NCBI RefSeq assembly: GCF_025336485.1 | Contig: NZ_JAODAB010000021.1 | Coordinates: 1 to 64,000, forward strand | Direction: 5' to 3' | DNA length: 64,000 nt | Source: Pseudomonas citri | GTDB lineage: Bacteria; Pseudomonadota; Gammaproteobacteria; Pseudomonadales; Pseudomonadaceae | Shown: one piece after another, positions 1 to 7,242 of the stretch | How positions within the stretch are numbered: position 1 is the stretch's first letter | How the letters are laid out: every line of letters begins with the position of its first letter | Translations under genes and position numbers: made by a program | Notes under the pieces: generated by a model | Told to the model about the DNA's origin: nothing | Seen by the model: only the letters and a program-made list of their open reading frames with translations | Database searches by the model: none

Positions 1-494
1 AGCGGTTTCTTTTTGGTTGGCATACATGCACCTCTTACTCATGTTATGCCCGAACACAAAATTTCTGACACCCTCGTAAACCGGGAGTCAAGGAAACCGG
101 CACGCCCGAGAGCGTCCCACGCACAGCCGCCATAACAATGTTGCAGGCGTAACGAACTAGCCCTTGAGAATGGCGCTGTTGCGTAACTCATCGGGTTACC
201 AATCCCGGTCGCTGAATTTGCAGCGACCTGAAGAAACTATCCCGGTGAAGAGCTGGCCATCAAGGGAGCTACGATTAAAAAAACACCGTAAAAGGCACCT
301 CCTACGCAACTATCGGAGTTTGCCTACAACTTCGGAGAAGGTCATCCATTTTATCCGGCGGATCGAGCCCTCCAGCCATACATACTCCGCAACACCGTCC
401 CCTAGTCCCGAGGCTACATCACCTTGCGCCTTTGCCTACAACTAAGACAGAATCCGCCCGATTGTGTGTCCCGGTCCGTACCGGTAGCTTGGTT
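1..494. other. Gene-poor, AT-richer region
   Basis: No convincing gene is visible. Both strands hold only short frames without family resemblance or good ribosome binding sites. Base composition is visibly more AT-rich than the rest of the window. The clearest structure is a perfect 8-bp hairpin at 207-228 (GGTCGCTG, loop AATTTG, CAGCGACC), which resembles the hairpin opening the leader of the second DUF6124-like gene at 54889-54910. The word TTTGCCTACAACT occurs at about 318 and again at about 429. It may be eroded accessory DNA or a decayed copy of the leader-gene unit that follows; this is inference. Confidence 0.4.
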
Positions 495-719
495 TCCGTC
501 ACTGCTCATCAGTGATCGGGTTTAGCGACCCGAACCGTAGGCACATAAGCGTCCATGCTTCGTTGCGGGATCTAACTGCAATGACGTTATGGCGGCTGTA
601 TGTAGGAGACCTTCGGGTCTACCGGGTGCCTATGTCCGGTTCGCTAACCTGCGTGCAGTCGCCACCATTCTGTTTAGCGACAGGTCTTGGCGACTCCCAT
701 TCCCCATAGGAGCGTCATC
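495..719 (+). promoter_or_regulatory. Structured 5' leader of DUF6124-like gene, copy 1
   Basis: A leader-like segment ends in the Shine-Dalgarno AGGAG at 708-712. Visible elements in order: hairpin TCACTG/CAGTGA (499-504 and 510-515); hairpin TCGGGT/ACCCGA (516-521 and 528-533) with loop TTAGCG; UUCG-capped hairpin AGACC/GGTCT (607-611 and 616-620); hairpin ACCGG/CCGGT (621-625 and 636-640); the hexamer CGCTAA at 642-647; and hairpin CTGT/ACAG (670-673 and 680-683) with the identical loop TTAGCG. CGCTAA is the exact complement of both loops. The same layout with compensatory changes occurs at 54889-55119. Transcription of this segment is inferred. Confidence 0.75.
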
Positions 720-1073
720 ATGTTCAAAGTAACCCCCAACCCTCCGCAACCGGACCCCAGCTGCAACGGCCTCGATCCAAAAAAAGTCCAAGAGGCCGCC
801 GATCGGGCACTGGATTTCTATCTGAACCCGAAAGGCACCGACGCCAAAACCGCCCCACCACCGGGCCAGCTCTTCACCGTCATCGCCGGCATCGACACCG
901 AAAGTCTACTCGCCAACCTCAGCGAAAGCCTGGCCTCAGCCAACGCCATGATCAGCGACCTGGCGTTCGACCTGGAAGGGTCGCGACGACATGTTGCGCT
1001 GGGTATTCAACAAGTCATCGAGTTGAGCGAGCTGTTGGCAAATCGGGCGTTGGATAACGTCGATCCACGCTAG
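720..1073 (+). CDS. DUF6124-like small protein, copy 1
   Basis: A 117-residue protein of unknown function resembling the DUF6124 family of Pseudomonas. The ATG at 720 is chosen because AGGAG at 708-712 lies seven bases upstream; the reading frame extends back to 687 but without a ribosome site. The N-terminus MFKVTPNPPQ is followed by a variable proline-rich linker. The C-terminal half, from about residue 60, is a predicted helical segment with the core DTESLLANLSESLASANAM and EGSRRHVALGIQQ. No signal peptide or membrane segment is visible. The paralogue at 55120-55488 is nearly identical in this helical part. Function is unknown; the elaborate leader suggests post-transcriptional control. 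Confidence 0.8.
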   Translation: MFKVTPNPPQPDPSCNGLDPKKVQEAADRALDFYLNPKGTDAKTAPPPGQLFTVIAGIDTESLLANLSESLASANAMISDLAFDLEGSRRHVALGIQQVIELSELLANRALDNVDPR

Positions 1074-1095
1074 CACCCAGCCTGTAACGTAAGGC

Positions 1096-1140
1096 CGAGT
1101 CGGATCTTTGTAGCCCCCCAGTCTACAGGCCGCCGACTCG
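1096..1140. repeat. Inverted repeat after DUF6124-like gene
   Basis: CGAGTCGG (1096-1103) pairs with CCGACTCG (1133-1140), and inside it TGTAG (1109-1113) pairs with CTACA (1123-1127). The gene ends at 1073. There is no T-run after the stem, so it is not a typical intrinsic terminator. Confidence 0.5.
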
Positions 1141-1488
1141 CCGAACCGGCACGGGTGCGTTGAGCCGCTAAGCGCTATAAGCTCATATCACCCGCATGCA
1201 TCATGCCTAACTCACGTTGACCGGGGTCAACTTCAGATCCTCGGCATAAATACGTTATAAATCGCTTCAGAGACCTTGCCCCTCAGCAGCCGACCTCGTC
1301 ATCCGCGATCAACCCCAATGCTTCCCTCAAGGCCAACGTCTGCTCGCACACGTTCGTGTCTCCCGCTGCCGTTTTGAACCCACCTCAACCACGCCAACCT
1401 CGGGGCACCACCTCCCTAATCCTGATTAGAAGCCTTCCCCCTCCGAAGACCCGAAACTGCACAAACCATCTCGATCAAACGCAGCCTC
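1141..1488. other. Intergenic region with a perfect palindrome
   Basis: No gene is supported. A perfect 16-base palindrome GTTGACCGGGGTCAAC lies at 1216-1231, followed by an AT-rich stretch (1244-1262). It could be an operator and promoter region for a downstream transcript, but no regulator can be named from the sequence. Confidence 0.35.
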
Positions 1489-1566
1489 ATGAACCCACTC
1501 CACATCCTCAAACCCGGCACCTACACCGCCCAGCGCGGCACCACCTTCCACTTCACCGAAACCGAC
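1489..1566 (+). pseudogene. Possible 5' fragment of a Mu-like phage protease gene
   Basis: From the ATG at 1489 the frame reads MNPLHILKPGTYTAQRG and then FHFTETDLA. This resembles the N-terminus of phage I-type protease/scaffold proteins, which typically begin with a hydrophobic-x-KPGT-H/Y-T motif and continue to FSEADLAA. After about 26 residues the resemblance ends abruptly (GGTYSLPPSP...), and the frame runs into the lactate permease gene. I read it as a truncated prophage remnant. A chance resemblance, or an unusually long N-terminal extension of the permease, is possible. Confidence 0.4.
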
Positions 1567-1680
1567 CTGGCAGGCGGGACATATTCCCTACCTCCATCCC
1601 CCGCCGGATCTCCCGCCTATACTCTTCTGCCAATCCCCCCGCGGGCCTGCACTTCCAACAATAAAAAGCAGAGGTGGAAC

Positions 1681-3444
1681 ATGGTCTGGCAACAAGTCTA
1701 CGATCCCTTCGGTAATGCGGTGCTGTCGACGCTCCTGGCGGCGGTTCCGGTGGTGGTGATGCTGGCGTCCCTGGCGTTCTTTCACGTCAAGGCGCACCTG
1801 GCGGCATTGCTGGCCCTGGCCTCGGCGTTGCTGATCGCGATCTTCGCCTTCGGCATGCCTGCCGGCATGGCCGGTTCGGCGGCACTCTATGGCGCGGCCA
1901 ACGGGCTGCTGCCCATTGGCTGGATCGTGCTCAACATCATCTTCCTGCACCGGCTGACCACCGAGAACGGCTCGTTCAAGGTCTTGCAGGACTCCCTGGC
2001 GCGCATCACCGACGACCGACGCCTGCAATTGCTGCTGATCGCCTTCTGTTTCGGTGCCTTTTTCGAGGGCGCGGCGGGCTTCGGCACTCCGGTGGCGGTG
2101 ACCGGCGCGATCCTGATCGGCCTGGGTTTTTCGCCCCTGGCGGCTTCGGGCCTGGCGCTGATCGCCAACACCGCACCGGTGGCATTCGGCGCCCTGGGCA
2201 CACCCATCATCACCCTGGCCAAGGTCACCGGGCTGGATGAAATGGAACTGTCGATGATGGTGGGAAGACAGCTGCCGTTTTTTTCGGTGATCGTGCCGTT
2301 CTGGTTGATCTGGGCGTTCGCCGGGTGGCGCAAGATGCTGGAGATCTGGCCGGCGATCCTGGTGGCCGGCGTCAGCTTCGCCATCCCGCAATTCCTGGTC
2401 TCCAACTACCACGGGCCGATGCTGGTGGACGTCATCGCCGCGCTGATTTCCATGGCTTGCCTCACCCTGTTCCTCAAGGTCTGGAAGCCGGCCACAGTGC
2501 ACACGTCCGCCGCGCTGTCAGGGCGACACGATGACTCGAAAGTCGAGGCTAGCGAGGATGAAAAACCCGTTGCCAGCGGCGCTTTTTCCAGCGACACCCA
2601 CCCCGCCGTGCTGCGGGCCTGGATGCCGTGGATCATCCTCACGGTGTTCGTGTTCGCCTGGGGCACCCAAGGCTTCAAGAACCTCTTCGACACCCGCCCA
2701 GCGCTCGCCCCGCAGACCCAATCGGCCAAGCTCGACCCACAAGGCAAGCCGATGCGTGAAGCGAACCCGGTCTTCTCGCCCCTGCTGACCTTCACCACCA
2801 TCCACCAGCAGATCGAGAAAGTCCCGCCGGTGGTGCCCCAGCCTAAAACCGAGGAAGCGATCTACAAGTTCAACTGGTTCACCGCCACCGGCAGCGGCAT
2901 CTTCCTGGCAGCGATTCTCGGTGGCTTGCTGATGGGCTATTCCATCCCGCAATTGCTGCATCACTACCTGCGCACGCTATGGGTGGTGCGTTATTCGCTG
3001 ATCACCATCGTGGCAATGCTGGCGCTGGGGTTTCTCACGCGCTATTCCGGCCTGGACGCGACCATGGGCCTGGCCTTCGCCGCCACGGGCATTTTCTATC
3101 CAATGTTCGGCACGCTGCTGGGCTGGCTCGGCGTGGCGCTGACCGGTTCGGACACGGCTTCGAACGTGCTGTTCGGCGGCCTGCAACGGGTCACGTCCGA
3201 ACAGCTGGGCCTGAGCCCGGTGCTGATGGCGGCGGCCAACAGTTCCGGCGGGGTGATGGGCAAGATGGTCGATGCGCAGTCGATCGTGGTCGCCTCCACC
3301 GCCACCCGCTGGTACGGCCATGAAGGGGAAATCCTGCGCTACGTGTTTTTCCACTCGGTGGTGCTGGCGATTCTGGTGGGCGGGCTGGTGACGTTGCAGG
3401 CGTATGTGGCGCCGTTCAGTCATATGGTGGTGGGAGGACATTGA
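1681..3444 (+). CDS. lldP: L-lactate (or glycolate) permease
   Basis: A 587-residue inner-membrane permease of the LctP family, which imports L-lactate, and often D-lactate and glycolate, with protons. The start at 1681 (MVWQQVYDPFGNA) follows GAGGTGG at 1671-1677; the frame is open back to 1489 but those codons do not look like the family. About a dozen hydrophobic segments are seen, with the conserved FFEGAAGFGTP near residue 127 and a SDTASNVLFGGLQ motif near 500. A long hydrophilic loop near residues 335-400 matches the family. No lactate dehydrogenase genes (lldD, dld) or LldR regulator flank it, so it is an orphan transporter and its substrate is uncertain within the family. Confidence 0.85.
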   Translation: MVWQQVYDPFGNAVLSTLLAAVPVVVMLASLAFFHVKAHLAALLALASALLIAIFAFGMPAGMAGSAALYGAANGLLPIGWIVLNIIFLHRLTTENGSFKVLQDSLARITDDRRLQLLLIAFCFGAFFEGAAGFGTPVAVTGAILIGLGFSPLAASGLALIANTAPVAFGALGTPIITLAKVTGLDEMELSMMVGRQLPFFSVIVPFWLIWAFAGWRKMLEIWPAILVAGVSFAIPQFLVSNYHGPMLVDVIAALISMACLTLFLKVWKPATVHTSAALSGRHDDSKVEASEDEKPVASGAFSSDTHPAVLRAWMPWIILTVFVFAWGTQGFKNLFDTRPALAPQTQSAKLDPQGKPMREANPVFSPLLTFTTIHQQIEKVPPVVPQPKTEEAIYKFNWFTATGSGIFLAAILGGLLMGYSIPQLLHHYLRTLWVVRYSLITIVAMLALGFLTRYSGLDATMGLAFAATGIFYPMFGTLLGWLGVALTGSDTASNVLFGGLQRVTSEQLGLSPVLMAAANSSGGVMGKMVDAQSIVVASTATRWYGHEGEILRYVFFHSVVLAILVGGLVTLQAYVAPFSHMVVGGH

Positions 3445-3458
3445 TGGGGAGCATCTTG

Positions 3459-3488
3459 TGTGGCGAGGGGGCTTGCTCCCTCACCACA
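3459..3488. repeat. REP element
   Basis: TGTGGCGAGGGGGCTTGCTCCCTCACCACA is an imperfect palindrome of the REP type seen repeatedly in this window. It lies between the permease and the convergent lipoprotein gene. Confidence 0.8.
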
Positions 3489-3517
3489 GATAAGCTCACC
3501 TACCTCTGAAGCAGGTT

Positions 3518-3853
3518 TTACTGAACGCTCTTCAGCTTGATCACATCACCGGACACCTTGGTGGTGTAGCCGTTCAGGACCCAGGCCCAGAACCAGCTTT
3601 CCTGCACTTGGGTGTTGATCATGGCGTCGCCGCCTTTCGCCTTGATCGCCTCATCCTGGGCACGCACGAAACGGCTGTTCTGACGAATCGGGATCAAGCC
3701 GAACAGCATCAGGCCGGTGGCCTTGGCTTCACTGTGGCCGATGACGGTGTATTGGCTGCTGTCGTACTGCTGGGTTTTCATCGGGGTGCCGGTGCAACCC
3801 GCCAGGGCCAGGCCGAGCAATGCGCTGGCGACAACTTTGCTGAGGTGGTTCAT
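3518..3853 (-). CDS. Small lipoprotein, TRL-like
   Basis: A 111-residue predicted lipoprotein. The start MNHLSKVV at 3853 is preferred over upstream starts because GGAG lies just before it. A signal peptide ends in the lipobox LALAGC (Cys about residue 19), so the mature protein should be membrane-anchored. The middle, YTVIGHSEAKATGLMLFGL, followed by a region with alternating polar residues and QVQESWFWAWVLNGYTTKV, resembles small TRL-like lipoproteins that contain a glycine-rich loop. No partner gene is evident; it is transcribed towards lldP and is a single gene. Function is unknown. Confidence 0.75.
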   Translation of the reverse strand: MNHLSKVVASALLGLALAGCTGTPMKTQQYDSSQYTVIGHSEAKATGLMLFGLIPIRQNSRFVRAQDEAIKAKGGDAMINTQVQESWFWAWVLNGYTTKVSGDVIKLKSVQ

Positions 3854-4108
3854 TGAATACTCCATGAGAAGACGCCCGGGATCCATCTCTCGGGCGGCGG
3901 TACTCTACCCGATCAGCATCAAATTGACATCATTTGCACGTCCCCCAGCAAAACCGGCCACGAGGCGCATCCCAGAGCCGTCCGTCAGTTGCCCATCCAG
4001 AGAAACAGACCCTCGTCGATAACATGAACACAGCGCCAGGGAAGGCAGTACGGCCCGTGCAGGCCGAAAACCGATGAGCAACGGCAAATGCCGTTGGAGC
4101 GTTTGATC

Positions 4109-4765
4109 ATGATTGACCTGACTATCTGGAACATAACCCTTCCCGTACAAACCCCGGCGCAGGTCGTGGCAACCAAAGCCATGCCGACCCTGAAAAACCC
4201 GTATTTCGACAATAACGGCCAGCGGATCGTCTTCTGGGCACCGGTCACCGGTTCCCATACCGGCAAAAGCAAGTTTCCGCGCTCCGAGCTACGCGAGACC
4301 AGCAAAGACGGCCAGTTGCGCAACTGGCGTTACAACAGCGGCGTCAACACCCTCAAGGGCACGCTGTCAGTGAACCAGGTACCTTCCGAAGGCCGTGTGG
4401 TGGCGGCGCAGATCCACGCCAAGGATGCTCCCGCGCCGTTGTTGAAACTGGTGTACCGCTACACCAAGGGCACCGGCAACATCGACGTGGAATATCGAGT
4501 CAAGCCCAAGGACCTGAAGAGTCCGGTGATCTTCAGCGTGCCGAACATGGCGCTGAACAAGGTCTTCACCTACTCCTTGCAGATGGACAAGCAGGGCAAG
4601 CTGACGGTGCTGCTCAACAACCTGGGCAAGCAAATAAAGCTAGATCCGTCCTGGTATGCCTACAACTTCTATTTCAAGGCTGGCGTCTACACCCTGGACA
4701 ATGTCGGCTATTCGAATGAAGGCGGGAAAGTGACCTACACCAAACTGGACGTCAGTCATAAATGA
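4109..4765 (+). CDS. Alginate lyase, polysaccharide lyase family 7
   Basis: A 218-residue PL7 lyase, expected to cleave alginate by beta-elimination. The three family motifs are present: RSELRE (R58-E63, substrate binding), QIH (Q101-H103, the catalytic His) and YFKAGVY (188-194, with the catalytic Tyr). Length and architecture resemble the PA1167-type single-domain enzymes. The start MIDLTIWNITLP at 4109 has GGAG eleven bases upstream; an alternative ATG at 4088 adds seven residues. No signal peptide is visible, so export is uncertain. No alginate biosynthesis genes are nearby and the gene stands alone. Confidence 0.85.
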   Translation: MIDLTIWNITLPVQTPAQVVATKAMPTLKNPYFDNNGQRIVFWAPVTGSHTGKSKFPRSELRETSKDGQLRNWRYNSGVNTLKGTLSVNQVPSEGRVVAAQIHAKDAPAPLLKLVYRYTKGTGNIDVEYRVKPKDLKSPVIFSVPNMALNKVFTYSLQMDKQGKLTVLLNNLGKQIKLDPSWYAYNFYFKAGVYTLDNVGYSNEGGKVTYTKLDVSHK

Positions 4766-4770
4766 CTGAC
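4751..4770. repeat. Hairpin across the alginate lyase stop codon
   Basis: GTCAGTCA (4751-4758) and TGACTGAC (4763-4770) form a perfect 8-bp stem with loop TAAA; the stop codon TGA is part of the stem. No T-run follows. Confidence 0.6.
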
Positions 4771-4789
4771 ACCACTCGACCGCAAAAGC

Positions 4790-4833
4790 GAGGGCCGCTT
4801 CGCAGCCCAGCGGGAGCAAGCTCCCTCGCCACA
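4790..4833. repeat. REP element
   Basis: Contains GCTTCGCAGCCCAGCGGGAG followed by CAAGCTCCCTCGCCACA, the same two-part REP seen at 55596-55637. It lies between the lyase and the convergent gluconolactonase gene. Confidence 0.8.
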
Positions 4834-4862
4834 ATGAACAGCAATGCCTGAGTTCACTTCAC

Positions 4863-5954
4863 TCAGGCAAACGTCGCCCCACGGGTATTCACGAACAGCG
4901 AATACAACGAGTGGCTGCCGGCCATGAACAGCCGATTACCTTCCCGGCCACCGAAGCAGATATTGGGGCAGCGTTCCGGCAGGGAAATGTGCCCGATGGC
5001 CTTGCCTTCAGGGTTGAACACCCGCACGCCGTCGAGCTTTTCCAGGTCGGCCTTGGGGTCACCGTTACCGCCCCAGCCGCACCAGAGGTTACCGCTCTCA
5101 TCACACTTGATCCCATCGATGGCCGCGTAATCCAAGCCTTCGATGTGCTTGCGGCGCTCGCCCAGAGTGCCGTCGTCCTTCACGGTAATCGCCCAGATCA
5201 GGCGGTTGGGCTTAGCCCGGCCTTCGACCACGTAGAGGATCTTTTCGTCCGGGGAAAAACACAGCCCGTTCGGCCCCGCCAGGTCGTCGATCACCCGGCT
5301 GACCTTGCCGGTTTCGCCGTCGATGCGGTACACCGCGTGGGGTTGGGACGGCGTGACCTTGTGCCCTTCATAGTTGTTGCCGGTCTGGAATGGCGGGTCG
5401 GTGAACCAGACCGAACCGTCGCGTTTGCACACGATGTCGTTGGGCGAATTGAAAGGCTTGCCGTCGAAACTGTCCGCCAGCACCGTGAGACTGCCGTTGT
5501 GCTCGGTGCGGGTGATGCGCCGACCTTCACTTAACGTGGTCGAGCCTTCGCAGACCAACAGCCGCCCCTGGCGATCGCGGCACATGCCGTTGGAGAAGTT
5601 CGAGTTCTCCCGGTAGACCGACAGGCCACCGGTAACTTCATCCCAGCGCACGATGCGGTTGTTGGGAATGTCACTGACCAGCAAGTAGCGACCGTCACCA
5701 ATCCACACCGGTCCTTCCGCCCAGCGCAGGCCGGTGGCGAGCTTTTCCACGCTGGCGTTGAAAAGGCGCAGGTCCATGAAACTGGGGTCCAGGATATTGA
5801 TCAGCGGGTCGGGGTAACGCTGGCTCAAGGGCTCAGCCTCGGCGAACCCCGGCAAGTTGCCCAAGGTGGCGGCCGCGGCCGAGACCACCAGGGATTTTTT
5901 CAGGAAGACCCGACGGCCCTGATTGGCGCCGGTTGCAGCATGCGAAGCATCCAT
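4863..5954 (-). CDS. Tat-exported SMP-30/gluconolactonase family lactonase
   Basis: A 363-residue protein of the SMP-30/gluconolaconase/LRE beta-propeller family, which hydrolyses sugar lactones such as D-glucono-1,5-lactone using a bound divalent metal. The N-terminus carries a twin-arginine signal (GRRVFLKKS, Arg14-Arg15) followed by a hydrophobic Ala-rich stretch, so it should be exported folded to the periplasm. Characteristic blocks are WAEGPVWIGDGRYLLVSD, NSNFSNGMCRD, FNSPNDIVCKRDGSVWFTDP and LAGPNGLCFSPDEKILYV. A periplasmic lactonase fits the Pseudomonas periplasmic glucose oxidation route. It appears monocistronic. The exact substrate is not determined by sequence. Confidence 0.85.
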   Translation of the reverse strand: MDASHAATGANQGRRVFLKKSLVVSAAAATLGNLPGFAEAEPLSQRYPDPLINILDPSFMDLRLFNASVEKLATGLRWAEGPVWIGDGRYLLVSDIPNNRIVRWDEVTGGLSVYRENSNFSNGMCRDRQGRLLVCEGSTTLSEGRRITRTEHNGSLTVLADSFDGKPFNSPNDIVCKRDGSVWFTDPPFQTGNNYEGHKVTPSQPHAVYRIDGETGKVSRVIDDLAGPNGLCFSPDEKILYVVEGRAKPNRLIWAITVKDDGTLGERRKHIEGLDYAAIDGIKCDESGNLWCGWGGNGDPKADLEKLDGVRVFNPEGKAIGHISLPERCPNICFGGREGNRLFMAGSHSLYSLFVNTRGATFA

Positions 5955-6340
5955 CGTGTGTCTCTCCGTTAATTATTTTTGGACGGGGACACTGTTTTAC
6001 TATCTGATAAGACGTCATACAAGACAAGTTGCATACTTGATTGAGTCGAGGGTTCCACTCACTGACGTATTGCTTGCATATCAAGCAGTTCATGCGAGAT
6101 CGAAAGGTATCGCTTACCAGGGTCGTCACACAAAAACCATCAAGTCGTACGATGACATCATCGCTACGTGCCAGGTCAAACGGGCCAAGGCGCCAGTGAT
6201 TGCGGCGAAGTGAAACTTGTCCCCAAACCCGCAGTCCTACCCCAGCCGAGAAAACCTCACCGGCCCACGGCGAGGCGTTTTCCGGTTGATTGGTGCCAAG
6301 CCTGGCGCCCTGGCAATTCCCCTCTTGAGCCGTTCGCCCC
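5955..6340. other. Intergenic region with a possible small transposon remnant
   Basis: The core, 5985-6224, is AT-richer than its flanks and is bounded by GGGGACA (5985-5991) and TGTCCCC (6218-6224), with loosely matching inner bases (CTGTTTTAC versus AGTTTCAC when inverted). An open plus-strand frame ends at TGA 6211-6213, just inside the right boundary, but I do not recognise its product. The promoter of the minus-strand lactonase gene must also lie here; the near-palindrome TGATAAGACGTCATACAA at 6005-6022 is a candidate operator. Both readings are tentative. Confidence 0.35.
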
Positions 6341-7198
6341 ATGCGCCACCCTGTTCGCTCTTGCCGTTTCGTTTCGCTGTGCCTGCTCGCCCTGTTTCCT
6401 TTGTTTGCCAGCCCCGCCCACGCCCGTGGCGAACGGCAACTGGCGGACGCCATCAACGACTACCGTAGCCAGTCCCGCCGATGCGAATGGCGCACCGTGC
6501 GCGCATCCCCGCCGTTGGCGCTGCGGTCCAGCCTGGAGCTGCCGATCGGCTTTCGGGGTGGCCTGCGCGAAAGTCTCAAGGACGCCGGCTACCAGGCCCG
6601 CTCCGTGCGCAGCATTCGCCTGACGGATGCGCGGGACGCCGAGGAAGCCTTCGACATGTTGGCGGATGAACATTGCGCCGCCCTGCTGGATAACCAATAC
6701 ACCGACATCGGCGTCAACCGGGTCGGCGATGAATGGCGCGTGGTGCTGGCACAGTCCATGGGCGGCCGGATGACCGACGCGGCCTCGGCCAACAAAACGC
6801 TGTTGGCCCAGGTCAATGCCGCCAGGGCACAGTCTCGCCTGTGTGGCCGCCAGCGCTTTGCCGCCGCACGGCCGCTGAGTTGGAATGGCGCCCTCGGCAC
6901 CGCCGCGCAAGGGCATAGCCGGGCCATGGCCCGCGGCAACTATTTCGCCCATCAGGACCCGGATGGGCGCTCAGTCGCCGACCGCGCCAAGAGCGCCGGT
7001 TTTCGCGGCCGCAAGCTGGGCGAGAACATCGCCGCCGGACAAGGCTCGCCGAACCAGGCCATGCGCGACTGGCTCGCCAGCCCCGGCCATTGCGCGAACC
7101 TGATGAACCCGATGTTCACCCAGATGGGCGCAGCGTCCGCGACCGACTCGCGCAGCGATGCGGGGATCTACTGGACAATGGTATTCGGCGCGCCTTGA
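6341..7198 (+). CDS. Secreted CAP-domain protein with a decayed tandem domain
   Basis: A 285-residue protein with a signal peptide (cleavage expected after SPAHA, about residue 28). The C-terminal half (about 152-285) is a complete CAP/SCP domain with the usual cavity residues His204 (YFAHQDPDGRS), Glu228 (LGENIAAG) and His250 (SPGHCANLMNP). The N-terminal half (about 31-145) looks like a second copy: LADAINDYRSQSRRC parallels LLAQVNAARAQSRLC, and DEHCAALL...WRVVLAQ parallels PGHCANLM...YWTMVFG. That copy lacks the first His and the GENI motif. The family is implicated in extracellular or envelope roles, but bacterial members are mostly uncharacterised. It is a single gene. Confidence 0.8.
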   Translation: MRHPVRSCRFVSLCLLALFPLFASPAHARGERQLADAINDYRSQSRRCEWRTVRASPPLALRSSLELPIGFRGGLRESLKDAGYQARSVRSIRLTDARDAEEAFDMLADEHCAALLDNQYTDIGVNRVGDEWRVVLAQSMGGRMTDAASANKTLLAQVNAARAQSRLCGRQRFAAARPLSWNGALGTAAQGHSRAMARGNYFAHQDPDGRSVADRAKSAGFRGRKLGENIAAGQGSPNQAMRDWLASPGHCANLMNPMFTQMGAASATDSRSDAGIYWTMVFGAP

Positions 7199-7223
7199 GC
7201 GCCGCCAATCATGAGTCATGTGA

Positions 7224-7242
7224 TGTTGTGGCGAGGGAGCCG
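7224..7242. repeat. Partial REP remnant
   Basis: TGTTGTGGCGAGGGAGC matches the left half of the REP family in this window, but the right arm is missing. It sits between two convergent genes. Confidence 0.45.

Noticed and set aside
164..709. Short open frames at 164-445 and 512-709
   Set aside because: No ribosome site or family resemblance; the second overlaps the structured leader.
1588..3441. Long minus-strand frames opposite lldP
   Set aside because: Low-complexity His/Arg/Gln-rich translations typical of the antisense of a GC-rich gene.
5923..6213. 96-codon plus-strand frame upstream of the CAP gene
   Set aside because: It overlaps the lactonase start and no homology is recognised; kept only as part of the possible element.
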